Source: PHAA01 sp963665865 | GTDB taxonomy: Bacteria > Bacillota > Syntrophomonadia > Syntrophomonadales > Syntrophomonadaceae | Length of the DNA stretch: 64,000 bases | Direction: 5' to 3' | Assembly: GCA_963665865.2 (NCBI GenBank) | Contig: CAXXWF010000001.1 | Coordinates: 1 to 64,000 of the forward strand | In this document: in pieces, positions 1-9,928 of the stretch | Layout of the letters: the number at the start of each line of letters is the position of its first letter | Position numbering within the stretch: the stretch's first letter is position 1 | Program-made: the position numbers and the translations under genes | Notes under the pieces: generated by a model | What the model was told of the DNA's origin: nothing | Seen by the model: only the letters and a program-made list of their open reading frames with translations | Database searches by the model: none

Positions 1-105
1 AGCATTGAGTCTGATATGTTTGGCATGAGTTGTGCTACCCAAGACAAGTTTGAAGGTATGAGCGCCTTCGTTGAAAAACGCAAAGCAGATTTTAAGGGTA
101 AATAA
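1..105 (+). CDS. crt: Enoyl-CoA hydratase (crotonase), 3' end only
   Basis: The window opens inside this gene. The 34 visible codons, ending in the residues KRKADFKGK, are identical to the end of the complete crotonase at 46282-47064. That gene hydrates crotonyl-CoA to 3-hydroxybutyryl-CoA. Neither active-site glutamate is in the visible part. It is followed after 66 bases by the CoA-transferase gene, as in the right copy. Confidence 0.9.
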   Translation, partial: SIESDMFGMSCATQDKFEGMSAFVEKRKADFKGK

Positions 106-171
106 GGCTGAGTATTCTTCCCGGGAATAAACCCAAAACCTTCACCATATTGTGGCGATTTTGAGGAGGGA

Positions 172-1520
172 ATGGATTTGGATTTTAAAAAGGATTATGA
201 AAGCAAATTTGTCACTGCCGATGAGGCGGTTAAAGTAGTCAAATCAGGTGATCTGGTTCATTACGGAGAGTTCATGATGAATTCGCATGTTTTAGATGCC
301 GCTCTGGCCAAGAGGAAGGATGAGCTGGAGAGAGTCATCATCAGAACCGTTACCTGTCCTTTTCCACCACAAACAGTTGTGAATGATCCGGAAAGACAAC
401 ATTTTATTTATAATGACTGGCACTTCAGTGGGGCCAGCCGGAAATTACATGATAAGAATCTCTGCAACTATATTTCGCTGACCTATCACGAAGGCCCCAG
501 TTTTTATGACCGGGGTTGGGTGCCTGTTGACGTAGCATTGATTAAGGTTACACCTCCCGATCAACATGGCTTTGTCAATTTGGGAACATCTAATTCCATT
601 ACCCATGCCTTTTGTGACCAGGCTAAAATTGTTATTGCCGAAGTAAATGAGTCCGTACCGAGATGTCTGGGTGGTTCAAGGGAGACCTTGCATGTATCCG
701 AAATTGACTATTTTGTCCAGGGTGACAATAGACCATTGATTCAGCTTCCTGAAACACCGGTAACGGATGTGGATAGAAAAATTGCGGCAATTGTCTTGGA
801 ACAAATCGAGGATGGAGCCTGTCTGCAGTTGGGGATAGGCGCCATGCCCAATGTAGTAGGAGCTATGATAGCCCAATCAGACTTGAAAGACTTGGGCGTT
901 CATACTGAAATGCTGGTGGATTCATTTGTAGATATGTATGAAGCCGGTCGAATTACCGGTCTTCGCAAACAGCTCGATAAAGGCAAGATGGTATATACTT
1001 TTGCGATGGGCACCAAAAAGCTCTATGATTTCATGGATAATAATCCAATTTGTGCCAGTTACCCGGTTGATTATACCAACGATCCCGACATAATTTGTCA
1101 AAATGATAATGTGTTTGGCATTAATAATGCTATAGAAGTGGATCTCTATGGTCAGGTCGCATCAGAGTCAAATGGAATAAGGCAGATTTCAGGAACTGGC
1201 GGCCAGCTAGACTTTATTTATGGGTCATATAAATCCAAAGGAGGAAAGGGGCTGATCTGTCTTACCTCTACCTTCCTTGATAAAAATGGCCAGATTCAAT
1301 CACGGATTAAGCCTATTCTGACCCAGGGGCGATTGTCACCGTTCCCAGAAGTATCAATTATTATGTGGTTACTGAATATGGGATTTGTAATCTTAAATCC
1401 AAGAGTTCTTGGGAACGGGCGGAAGCCCTGGTAAACATTGCTCATCCCGATTTACGCGACGAGCTTATTAAAGAAGCCGAAGCAAATAATATTTGGGTAA
1501 GAACCAACAAGATATGCTAA
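172..1520 (+). pseudogene. Butyrate-type CoA transferase, frameshifted copy
   Basis: This is the same gene as 47131-48480, an acetyl-CoA hydrolase/4-hydroxybutyrate CoA-transferase family enzyme that moves CoA from acetyl-CoA to a short fatty acid. One C is missing from the run at 1322-1324 (three C here, four in the partner). The frame therefore changes after about residue 383 and an early stop is met at 1434. The original stop is still present at 1518-1520. It is either a real pseudogene or a homopolymer sequencing error, and the absence of substitutions favours error. Confidence 0.85.
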
Positions 1521-1583
1521 GGCAGAAGATTACCAGTTTTATGGGTTTGATATTTAAATTCAAATAAAGGGGAGATTTTGATA

Positions 1584-2812
1584 ATGGTAAAAGAAATTAA
1601 CGAAGTTGTAATAGTTAGCGCATGCAGAACACCTATTGGTTCTTATGGAGGAACACTCCAATCAGTTAGAGCTAACGATTTATCTAAGATAGCCGGTGCT
1701 GAAGCTATTAAGAGAGCTGGAATTGATCCCAAACTGATAGATGAACTCCAGTTGGGAATGTGTCTGCATCATGGGAATGGTTCCCTGCCAGCCCGTATTG
1801 TGGCTATGGGAGTAGGTATGGACCCCAGATCAACTGCCAGCATGGTCAACCAGAATTGCGCCTCCGGCATGAGAGCCATGGAAATCGCAGCTATGGGCCT
1901 AGCATTAGGTAAAAACGAAATAGCCCTCGTAATCGGTACTGAAAGTATGAGCAATATTCCCTATATCTCTCAGACTGCCAGATGGGGCGCCAGAATGGGC
2001 GATGTTAAGATGCAGGACGCCATGCTGTCAGATGGACTGGTATGCCAGCTGGCTGGCTCGCATATGGGCGTCACCGCTGAGAATATTGCCGAACAGTACG
2101 GAATTACTAGAGAACAATGTGACGAATTGGCACTCTTAAGCCACCAGAGAGCAGTAAGGGCTGTTGACGAAGGTCGTTTTAAGAGAGAGATTGTTCCCGT
2201 TCTGGTGAAAAAAGGCAAAAAGAAATGCTATTTGAGAATGATGAACATCCCATCCGGGGAGCAAGTCTCGAGAGTATGGCTAGACTGCAACCTGCATTTA
2301 AAAAAGGCGGAGTGGTAACTGCTGCTAATGCTTCCGGTCTGAATGACTGTTCGGCTGCCGTAGTTATGATGACCAAGAAAAAAGCCGAAGAACTAGGTAT
2401 TAAACCGTTAATGAAGCTTATCAATGTATGCGCCGAAGGCGTAGAAGCTCGGATTATGGGAGTAGGCCCAGCCGTAGCTATACCCAAATGTTTAGCCCAG
2501 GCCGGCATGAAGTATTCCGACGTTGATTACTGGGAAATCAATGAAGCATTTGCAGCTCAAGTATTGGGCGTTGGCAAAATGATTAAAGAGGTTGCCGACA
2601 TAGACGTAAATATCGGTACTTTTGATCACGATGGCAATATTAACACCAATGGTTCTGGTATTGGTCTGGGACATCCGGTAGGAGCGACTGCACTGCGCAT
2701 AATCGTCAGCTTGTACTACGAACTGGAGAGACTCGGAAAAACCGTAGGCGGTGCTGCCCTGTGCGTCGGTGGCGGATCAGCTATGGCCTCCCTATGGACC
2801 AGAGAGATATAA
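1584..2812 (+). pseudogene. Acetyl-CoA acetyltransferase (thiolase), frameshifted copy
   Basis: This duplicates the intact thiolase at 48544-49773. The catalytic cysteine motif NQNCASGM, the GHPVG histidine motif and the CVGGG motif are all present, but they are split between two frames. A G is missing near 2222 in an A/G-rich run (AAAAAGAAATGC here, AAAAAGGAAATGC in the partner). The start is ATG 1584, preceded by GGGGAG. The first frame runs to 2318 and the second resumes to 2812. As written the gene would give a truncated, inactive product; an assembly error is equally possible. Confidence 0.85.
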
Positions 2813-2837
2813 CAACCTCCTCATAATTTTATATTTT

Positions 2838-2864
2838 GGGTGATGGCTTGCACCGCCATCACCC
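2838..2864 (+). terminator. Conserved post-thiolase hairpin
   Basis: A perfect 10-bp stem (GGGTGATGGC/GCCATCACCC) with a 7-base loop TTGCACC, followed by GCCTTTTAATT. It lies between the thiolase and acyl-CoA dehydrogenase genes. Similar hairpins occur at 11169, 12050, 49799 and 58127. The T-run is short, so it may be a partial terminator or an mRNA-stability element within the operon. Confidence 0.65.
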
Positions 2865-2918
2865 GCCTTTTAATTAAACGGATAACAAAAAATTCTGAAA
2901 ATGGAGGGATATTTTAAG

Positions 2919-4755
2919 ATGGCATCTAATTTTGCGGTTAACAATATTAGGGACTTTGAATTTATAATTCAGGAATGGCTACCCAACGATGGTGTATTCA
3001 ACTATCCCCAGTTTGCTGATTATTACTCCAAAGACGACATAAAAAGCGGTGTTGAATCCTATTCTGAAGATGTGCAAGGAAGTTATCGAACCCACCAATA
3101 ATGAAAATGAGACCAATCCGGTGACTTTTAAGGATGGTAAAGTAACCACGCCTCCCAGCTACGGAGGCCTGTTCAAAATGCTGCAGAGCGAAGGTTGGGG
3201 TACCAGTAATATTGATAATTCCGAAGGCGCTATGGTGATGCCTGATATGCTTCATTCAGCTGTATGGGAAATGATCGGCGCTGCCAACCCGACTTTTATG
3301 CCCTATGTACTTCTGACCACTGGTTCGGCGGATCTGATCCAGAGTTTTGGCGACGAGAAGTTGAAAGCTATGTTCCTGCCCAAGATGATGGATGGAACCT
3401 GGTCAGGAACCATGTGCCTCACCGAGCCCAGCGCTGGTTCTGATGTGGGTGACATATTGTCCAAGGCCTATCCGACCGATAATCCGCGCATCTTCAATAT
3501 CAAAGGTAACAAGATATTTATAACCGGCGGGGACAACGACTTCACCGAGAACATTATCCATCTCTTCCTGGCCCGCATCGAAGGTGCCAAACCCGGCACC
3601 AGCGGCATATCCCTGTTCGTAGTTCCCAAGTACTGGGTCAACGAAGATGGCAGCTTTGAAGACAATGATTTTCAGACCACTGGTGTGGAGCACAAAATGG
3701 GCCAGCACGGTTCGGTCACGGCCTCGCTGGCGGCGGGTGAAAACGGCAAATGTCGCGGTTGGCTGTTGGGCGTAGACCCGCGGACCAACGAAGGCAAAGG
3801 CGAAGGCATGGTCCAGATGTTCCAAATGATGAACCTGGCCCGTATGGAGACTGGCCATATGGCGCTGTCCTGCATCATCAACGCATTTGCCAATGCCCGC
3901 GACAATGCCAAGGAAAGAATACAGGGCCGGTTAATGACCAATCCCAAAGCTGGCCGGGTTGCCATAATCAACCATGAAGACATCAAACGTACCCTTATGA
4001 TGGGCAAAGCCCATATCGAGGCCATTCGGGCCATGATGTACCGGACGTATCTGGCCTTTGACCAGCGCCACCGGGATCCGGATCCGGCAGTCCGCAAAGC
4101 GGCATCCGATCTTATCGAGATGACCACTCCGCTGTGCAAAGCCTATCCTTCTGATGAAGGCTGGTGGCTGATCGGTGAGGCTATCCAATCCTATGGCGGT
4201 TACGGTTACTGTTCCGAATATCCGGTCGAACAGATAGCCCGCGACATGAAGATCTACTCTATCTGGGAAGGCACCAACTTCATTCAATCCATGGACCTTG
4301 TAGGACGTAAGATGAACATGAAGGGCGGATCGGTGTTTGCAACATTTGTACAAGATATGGTTGACTTTTGTCTGGCCAACCAGGACAATTCAGCCCTGAC
4401 TAAAGAATTTGCCAATCTGGGCAAAGCTCTTAATGCTTATCAGGACATGCTCAAAGCTTTGGCTGGCTATGCCAAGACTAATCCCAGCATGATTCCCCTC
4501 TATTCTCGGCGTATACTCACCGCTACCTCGCAGTTATACTGTGGACGCATGATTCTTGACCAAGCGGTATTAGCTGACAAGAAATCCAAAGAAGTGGGAC
4601 CTGAGCACTTCGATTACAAATTCTACACTGGCAAAGTAGCAACCGCTAGGTATTATCTGCGTAATGTGGTCCCCAATGTATGGGCTGTAGCCGAGATTGT
4701 GATTGACGGTGATACCTCAGCTATTGATGTAGCAGTAGAAGTATTCGAATATTAA
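2919..4755 (+). pseudogene. Acyl-CoA dehydrogenase (611-aa type), frameshifted copy
   Basis: Left copy of the gene at 49880-51715, a flavoprotein that oxidises butyryl-CoA-type substrates to the 2-enoyl-CoA. An extra A in the run at 3041-3045 (ATAAAAAGCGG against ATAAAAGCGG) shifts the frame after about 41 residues, and the N-terminal reading ends at 3101. The rest, including the EPSAGSDVG substrate/flavin region and IWEGTNFIQ, stays open in the other frame to 4755. The probable start is ATG 2919, preceded by ATGGAGGG. Confidence 0.85.
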
Positions 4756-4794
4756 GCAGTAATGAGTAAGTCATACTCAAGGGGAGGTACCTCC

Positions 4795-5073
4795 ATGGAT
4801 AAGATTGAAATGTTGGGTAGGCTTGTCAGTATTAAAAACAATGCGCTGGAACGCGCCCGTCAGGAAGGTAAAGGAAATCCTTACCGACAGCTGGAGATCA
4901 AAGCGTTTATTCTTCAGCATGGAATTGAGCAGCTGATGATAGAGATTCAGAACACCCTCTCGTCAAGTTATCGGACTTCAAGTGCTATCCCGGCCTGCCA
5001 TATAAACATAACATCTGATCCGGATGAGGATACTTCCTGTACCTGGCCGGGGCCGGTCAGGCGAACTGGATAA
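4795..5073 (+). CDS. Small conserved protein of the beta-oxidation operon (left copy)
   Basis: A 92-residue protein beginning MDKIEMLGRLVSIKNN, identical to 51755-52033 and clearly related to the 77-residue protein at 61542-61775. The start is ATG 4795, preceded by GGGGAGG; an upstream in-frame ATG at 4762 lacks a good ribosome site. The first ~62 residues are helical and charged, and the C-terminal tail is divergent. It has no signal peptide, membrane segment or cysteine pattern. It lies 39 bases after the acyl-CoA dehydrogenase and before a terminator, so it is the last gene of the operon. The function is unknown; a small accessory to the dehydrogenase or CoA transferase is only a guess. 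Confidence 0.7.
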   Translation: MDKIEMLGRLVSIKNNALERARQEGKGNPYRQLEIKAFILQHGIEQLMIEIQNTLSSSYRTSSAIPACHINITSDPDEDTSCTWPGPVRRTG

Positions 5074-5085
5074 ACAAATATATAG

Positions 5086-5118
5086 ATGCCGGCAGCTTTT
5101 TTATAGGTCTGCTGGCAT
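5086..5118 (+). terminator. Rho-independent terminator ending the left beta-oxidation operon
   Basis: Stem ATGCCGGCAG pairs with CTGCTGGCAT with one G-T wobble, and the hairpin is followed by TTATTTTTT. It separates the small conserved gene from the PAS regulator. Confidence 0.8.
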
Positions 5119-5177
5119 TTATTTTTTAAGGGTGCTTATCTTGGTATTGAATTAGGCAAGTTACCGCTGTCAATATG

Positions 5178-5197
5178 GTAATATGTTATCATATTAC
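5178..5197. promoter_or_regulatory. Perfect inverted repeat upstream of PAS regulator
   Basis: GTAATATG and CATATTAC form perfect 8-bp arms around TTAT, 25 bases before the TTG start of the regulator. It also occurs at 52138-52157. Position and symmetry suggest an operator or autoregulatory site; nothing shows which protein binds. Confidence 0.45.
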
Positions 5198-5222
5198 TTA
5201 TTGAAAAAGGGGGCAGGTTTGT

Positions 5223-7689
5223 TTGCCTAAGGTAAGCTCTAATTATATAAATGAACTTCTGGTGGAAAGTCCCTACATGGCTCTAGTTATGGTCGACAAG
5301 GATGGCTATATTACTGTCATGAATCAGACATTTTTGGATCGCTTGGGCTTAACCAAGGAACAGGCGATTGGCAAGTATGTACTGGAGGTCCTGCCGCACT
5401 CGAAGCTGCCTGAAGTTCTTAAAACAGGCCGCATCGACAAAGCTGATATCTGGCCTATTGCCGACCAGGACACAGTGGTGACCCGTTTGCCGATTATCAG
5501 GGATGGGGAAATAATTGGCGCCATCGGGCAGAGCTTTTTCCTGGATATGTCCGGGGCCAGGATTCTGATGCAAAAATTACAGGAAACCGAGGAAGAATTC
5601 AGCCTCTTCTCGGAAGCCTTGATCGAAAGTCCCCTATATGGTTTATGTGGTGGTCAACAGTAAGGGAATTATTACTTTGATGAACCAGACTTATCTGGAT
5701 GCCCTAGGCTTCACCAGAGAAGAAGTTATTGGCCGACACATTACAGAAATAATACCCGATTCGCATCTGCCCGAAGTTTTGCGCACTGGGCACATAGATA
5801 AGGCTGATATCTGGAAGGTAGGTGACAGAGACACCATCGTGACCCGCTTGCCCATTATGAAAAATGGCCAGATTATTGGCGCGGTAGGCAAGAGTCTATT
5901 TCTGGATATGTCCGGAGCTAAAATCATGATGCAGAAACTCCAGGAAACAGAGAAGGAATTTCAGGCCCTGAAGGAAGCTCTTATCGAAAGTCCCTATATG
6001 ATTTATGTCATTGTGGATAAGGATGGCTATATAACTACCATGAACCAGACTTATCTGGATGCTTATGGTTTGAAGAAAGAGGAAGTGCTGGGCAGGCATA
6101 TTTTGGAGTTTGTACCTAACTCCGGGCTGCCCGCTGTCCTGGAAACCGGGCGGGTTGATGAAGCAGTTATCTGGCCTATCAATGGGCGGGATACTATAAT
6201 GAGCCGTATGCCTATTATAAAGGATGGAGAGATTATCGGGGCCATTGCCAAAAGCCTTTTTCTGGATATGTCCGGCGCTAAGATTCTCATGCATCAACTC
6301 CAAGAAACTGAAAAGGAATTCCGAGCTATATCCGAGGCCCTGATTGAGAGTCCAAATATGCTCTATGTCATTGTGGATAAAGACGGTATAATTACCGCCA
6401 TGAATCAGAGCTATCTGGAAGCCCTGGGGCTTGAGAAGAGCCAGGCGGTGGGCAAGCATATTTTATCTATTACCCCTACCTCCCAGCTGCCGGAGATTCT
6501 GAAGACTGGACGTATCGACCAGGCAGATGTCTTTAAAATTGCCGGCAATGATACAATTGTTACCCGCCTGCCGGTTATCAAAGACGGGGAAATCATCGGC
6601 GCCATCGGCCGCAGCCTGTTTATGGATATGTCGGGGGCCAAAATCCTGATGAAAAAGCTGCAGGAGACTGAAAAGGAGTTAAATATCTATAAGGAAGAAG
6701 TACGTCAGGGCTATCGGGCCAAATGGCAATGTAAAGATTTGATTGGTGAGAGTGAGGCTTTTGTTAAGGTTAAGTCCATGGCGGAACAGATATCCCATAC
6801 GGGCTCTACCGTTTTGATTACCGGAGAGAGCGGCACCGGCAAGGAATTATTTGCTCATGCCATTCATAATGCCAGCAGCCGCAGTGCCCATCCCTTTGTA
6901 CGAATAAACTGTGCGGCTCTGCCCGAACATCTTCTGGAGTCCGAATTGTTTGGTTATGAAGAGGGTGCTTTTACCGGCGCGACCAAGGGCGGAAAACCGG
7001 GCAAGTTTGAGCTGGCCATGGGGGGAACGATATTACTGGATGAAATCGGGGACATGCCCCTAACTATGCAGACCAAAATGTTATCGGTTTTGCAGGAAAG
7101 AATGGTGGAGCGAGTCGGAGGCACTAAACCAATTTATATAAATGTCCGGGTCATTGCTGCCACCAATCGTGACCTGGAGCAGATGGTAGAAGAGGGTAAA
7201 TTCCGCCAGGATCTTTATTATCGGCTTAATGTGGTCCGCTTAAATATACCCCCGCTCAGAGAAAGGACGGAAGATATTCCGCTGCTGGTTAAGACCCTGA
7301 TGAGCAAGATAAATACTATTGCAGGTACGCAAATCAAGAGCATTTCCCATAAAACGGTGGAACTGATGCAGAATTATAATTGGCCGGGTAATGTGCGGGA
7401 ATTAGAAAACTTGTTGGAGAGAGCCTTGAATCTAGCCGACATGAACCGGGAGGACAGCCTTACCATCAAGCACTTTCCCGTTCTGGTCGAAAAAGCATAT
7501 TTTGAAGTGGAAGATGTGGAAACGACCCCCACTCCACTCCAGAACTCAATCGAACAGCTGGAGAAGAAAATTATTCTGCAAGCTTTGGAAAAAGCCAATG
7601 GCAATAAAGTCCAGACAGCCAAGATCCTAGGCATTTACACTTCGGCCCTTTATCGCAAATTAGAAAAATACGGTCTGGACCAGCTCTAA
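5223..7689 (+). pseudogene. Four-PAS sigma-54 activator, frameshifted copy
   Basis: Left copy of the 821-residue activator at 52183-54648. An extra C at 5631-5634 (CCCC here, CCC in the partner) shifts the frame at about residue 138, near the start of the second PAS repeat. Reading from TTG 5223 stops at 5663. The remaining three PAS repeats, the AAA+ domain with GAFTGA and the C-terminal Fis-type helix-turn-helix form a second open frame ending at 7689. If the shift is real, the activator of the downstream operon would lose its first sensor domain or be made from an internal start. Confidence 0.85.
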
Positions 7690-7723
7690 AAGAGCGGTTT
7701 GCTTTTGCGGAACATAAACTCAA

Positions 7724-7937
7724 CTGTCCTATTTTGATATACTAAACAAGTAGATTAATGTCACAAAAGCGCTTTAGTTTATAGTATTAGCGGATTTTAA
7801 ACGCTAAAATAAATGGATAAAAATGGAACATGTGATAAACCAGGCAGGCTGTCCTATTTTGATATACCGCTGTAAACTCATAACTATGGCTCGATTAAAA
7901 CATTTGGGTGCTCAAAATACTATATTGATTTGATATA
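7724..7937. promoter_or_regulatory. Putative enhancer sites of the PAS activator
   Basis: An exact 19-base direct repeat, CTGTCCTATTTTGATATAC, occurs at 7724-7742 and 7849-7867. A partial third copy (ATTGATTTGATATAC) ends at 7937, and an inverted element ATAGGAC follows at about 7954. All lie 100-310 bases upstream of the sigma-54 promoter at 8035, the usual position for sites of a sigma-54 enhancer-binding protein. The adjacent activator gene is the obvious candidate binder. The set recurs at 54683-54895. Confidence 0.6.
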
Positions 7938-7970
7938 CTAACTGCTAAAGATGATAGGACGAAAACCGGA

Positions 7971-8002
7971 GGCGGCATACCTTAAGAATGAGGTATGCCG
8001 CC
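7971..8002 (+). terminator. Strong terminator after the PAS activator gene
   Basis: A perfect 12-bp stem (GGCGGCATACCT/AGGTATGCCGCC), 8-base loop, then TTTTCGTGTCGTTTTT. It insulates the downstream operon from the activator gene and lies just upstream of the sigma-54 promoter. Confidence 0.9.
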
Positions 8003-8034
8003 TTTTCGTGTCGTTTTTCACCTTGAATAAATAC

Positions 8035-8051
8035 TTGGCATGGTTTTTGCT
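8035..8051 (+). promoter_or_regulatory. Sigma-54 promoter of beta-oxidation operon (left copy)
   Basis: TTGGCATGGTTTTTGCT matches the -24/-12 consensus, with GG and GC exactly 12 bases apart. It lies about 160 bases before the hydroxyacyl-CoA dehydrogenase start and downstream of the terminator and putative enhancer sites. The same element is at 54994-55010. Confidence 0.8.
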
Positions 8052-8211
8052 CTTAAAGAGGTAGCGAGAGATATTTGCGGCTTTTATATTGCTAATTCAT
8101 TACTACCTTATATAGAGAGCATCCAAATGATATTTCGAAAAGGAAAGGAGGGAACAAATTCCTGGGTTTCATATTTCAACGGGCATTTATTAAATGAGGA
8201 GGAAGATATTA

Positions 8212-9061
8212 ATGGCTATAAACAAAATTGCGATGTTAGGTGCAGGGACCATGGGACAGGGTATTGCATGGGCACTGGCGGCAGCTGGTAAAGAGGTAGT
8301 ACTTTTTGATATCAAACAAGAATTTATTGATAGAGCTATCACTTCCATTGGCAAAAGTCTGGCTAAGCTAGAAGAAAAAGGTAAAGCAGCTCCAGGTACA
8401 AAAGATGCTATTCTAGGCAAAATCAGTGGTACAGTTATTTTTAATGAACTGAAAGATGTCGACTTCGTCATCGAAGGCGTTTTTGAAAATATGGATGTCA
8501 AAAAAGACATCTACACCAAGCTGGATGCCTTAATGGCTCCCGAAGTAATAATCGCCACTAACACTTCTTCGCTGTCTATTACTGAGATAGCAGCAATCAC
8601 CAAGAGACCTGACAAAGTTGTTGGAATGCATTTCTTCAACCCTGCCAATGTGATGAAACTGGTTGAAGTTATCCCCGCTTTGCAGACGTCTGATGAAACT
8701 ATGCAAATTGTTGTGGATCTGTCGATAGAAATCGGCAAAAAACCAGTTAGGGTTAAAGAAGGTCCGGGCTTTGTAGTTAACCCGCATCCTGGTTCCCACC
8801 ATCAACGAAGGCTGCGCCATCCTTTATGAAGGACTGGCCACTGCTGAAGATATTGATACTGCCATGAAATTTGGGGCTGGCTGGCCAATGGGACCGCTTA
8901 CCCTTTGCGATTTGGTGGGTGGCGATATAGCCCTGGCAGTTATGAATACGCTGTATAGCGAAACTGGTGATCCCAAATATCGTCCCTCCGGACTGTTAAA
9001 ACAATATGTACGGGCTGGCTGGTTGGGCATGAAGACCAAGAAGGGCTTCTATAATTATTAA
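8212..9061 (+). pseudogene. hbd: 3-Hydroxybutyryl-CoA dehydrogenase, frameshifted copy
   Basis: Left copy of 55171-56019. The NAD-binding motif GAGTMGQGI and the catalytic HFFNP motif are present. An extra C at 8781-8783 (AACCCGCATCC against AACCGCATCC) shifts the frame inside the PGFVVNRIL motif and leads to a stop at 8829. The C-terminal substrate-binding domain continues in another frame to 9061. The chosen start ATG 8212 has GAGGAGGA upstream. Confidence 0.85.
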
Positions 9062-9112
9062 ACCCTGGATTGCACCACTATACAAAGCCAAACCGAAATG
9101 GGGGAATTAAGA

Positions 9113-9895
9113 ATGGCCTATGAAAACATAATCCTGGAAAAAGAGGATTACTTGGCGATCCTAACCGTTAACCGTCCTAAGGCTCTCAATGCCCTTAATA
9201 AGGACACCTTGAGTGAAATCAGATTAGCGGTTGAGGATATTGCACTAGATAAGTCCATTAGAGTCGTGATCGTCACCGGAGCAGGGGAAAAAGCTTTTGT
9301 AGCTGGTGCTGACATAGCCTATATGCAGCCGCTGTCTGCGGTTGAAGCGCGGGAATTCTCCGATTATGGAGAGAAGACCATGCGTATGATAGAACTGCTG
9401 GAAAAACCGGTAATAGCGGCTATTAAAGGGTTTGCCCTGGGCGGCGGCTGCGAACTGGCCATGGCTTGTGATATCAGACTGGCTGCAGATAATGCACTGT
9501 TTGCCCAACCGGAAGTTGGTCTGGGAGTTATCCCGGGCTTCGGCGGCACCCAGCGTCTGCCTCGTTTAATCGGCGAAGGCCGGGCCAAAGAGCTTACCTA
9601 TACCGCTGACACAATTAATGCTGATGAAGCTTACCGGCTAGGGCTGGTAAACCATGTGTATCCGGCTGAGCAACTGATGGATGAAGCTAAGAAAATGGCA
9701 GCCAAGATTGCCAAAAAGGCACCTTTGGCAGTGAATTTTGCCAAGTTCACCATCGGCAAAGGGATGCAGGCCGACCTGGATACGGCTATGAGTATTGAAT
9801 CCGATATGTTCGGTATATGTTCCTCGACCTTGGATCAAAAAGAAGGCATGGGAGCTTTTCTGGAAAAGAGAAAACCGGTATTCCAAAGTAAATAA
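9113..9895 (+). CDS. crt: Enoyl-CoA hydratase (crotonase)
   Basis: A 260-residue crotonase that adds water to crotonyl-CoA in butyrate oxidation. Both catalytic glutamates are in place, in GGGCELAMACD and in PEVGLGVIPGFGG, and the oxyanion-hole motif AFVAGADIAYM is clear. The start ATG 9113 follows GGGGGAATTA; an upstream in-frame ATG at 9098 lacks a ribosome site. It is identical to 56071-56853 and sits between hydroxyacyl-CoA dehydrogenase and thiolase. Confidence 0.95.
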   Translation: MAYENIILEKEDYLAILTVNRPKALNALNKDTLSEIRLAVEDIALDKSIRVVIVTGAGEKAFVAGADIAYMQPLSAVEAREFSDYGEKTMRMIELLEKPVIAAIKGFALGGGCELAMACDIRLAADNALFAQPEVGLGVIPGFGGTQRLPRLIGEGRAKELTYTADTINADEAYRLGLVNHVYPAEQLMDEAKKMAAKIAKKAPLAVNFAKFTIGKGMQADLDTAMSIESDMFGICSSTLDQKEGMGAFLEKRKPVFQSK

Positions 9896-9928
9896 TAATC
9901 TTAATAAATTAAGGGGGATATTTTTATA

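Noticed and set aside
3403..4353. Long minus-strand frames inside the acyl-CoA dehydrogenase
   Set aside because: They mirror a real gene, recur in every copy and have no ribosome sites or recognisable motifs.
8040..8291. 83-residue reading frame after the sigma-54 promoter (also at 54909-55250)
   Set aside because: It overlaps the promoter, has no ribosome site and runs into the dehydrogenase gene in another frame.
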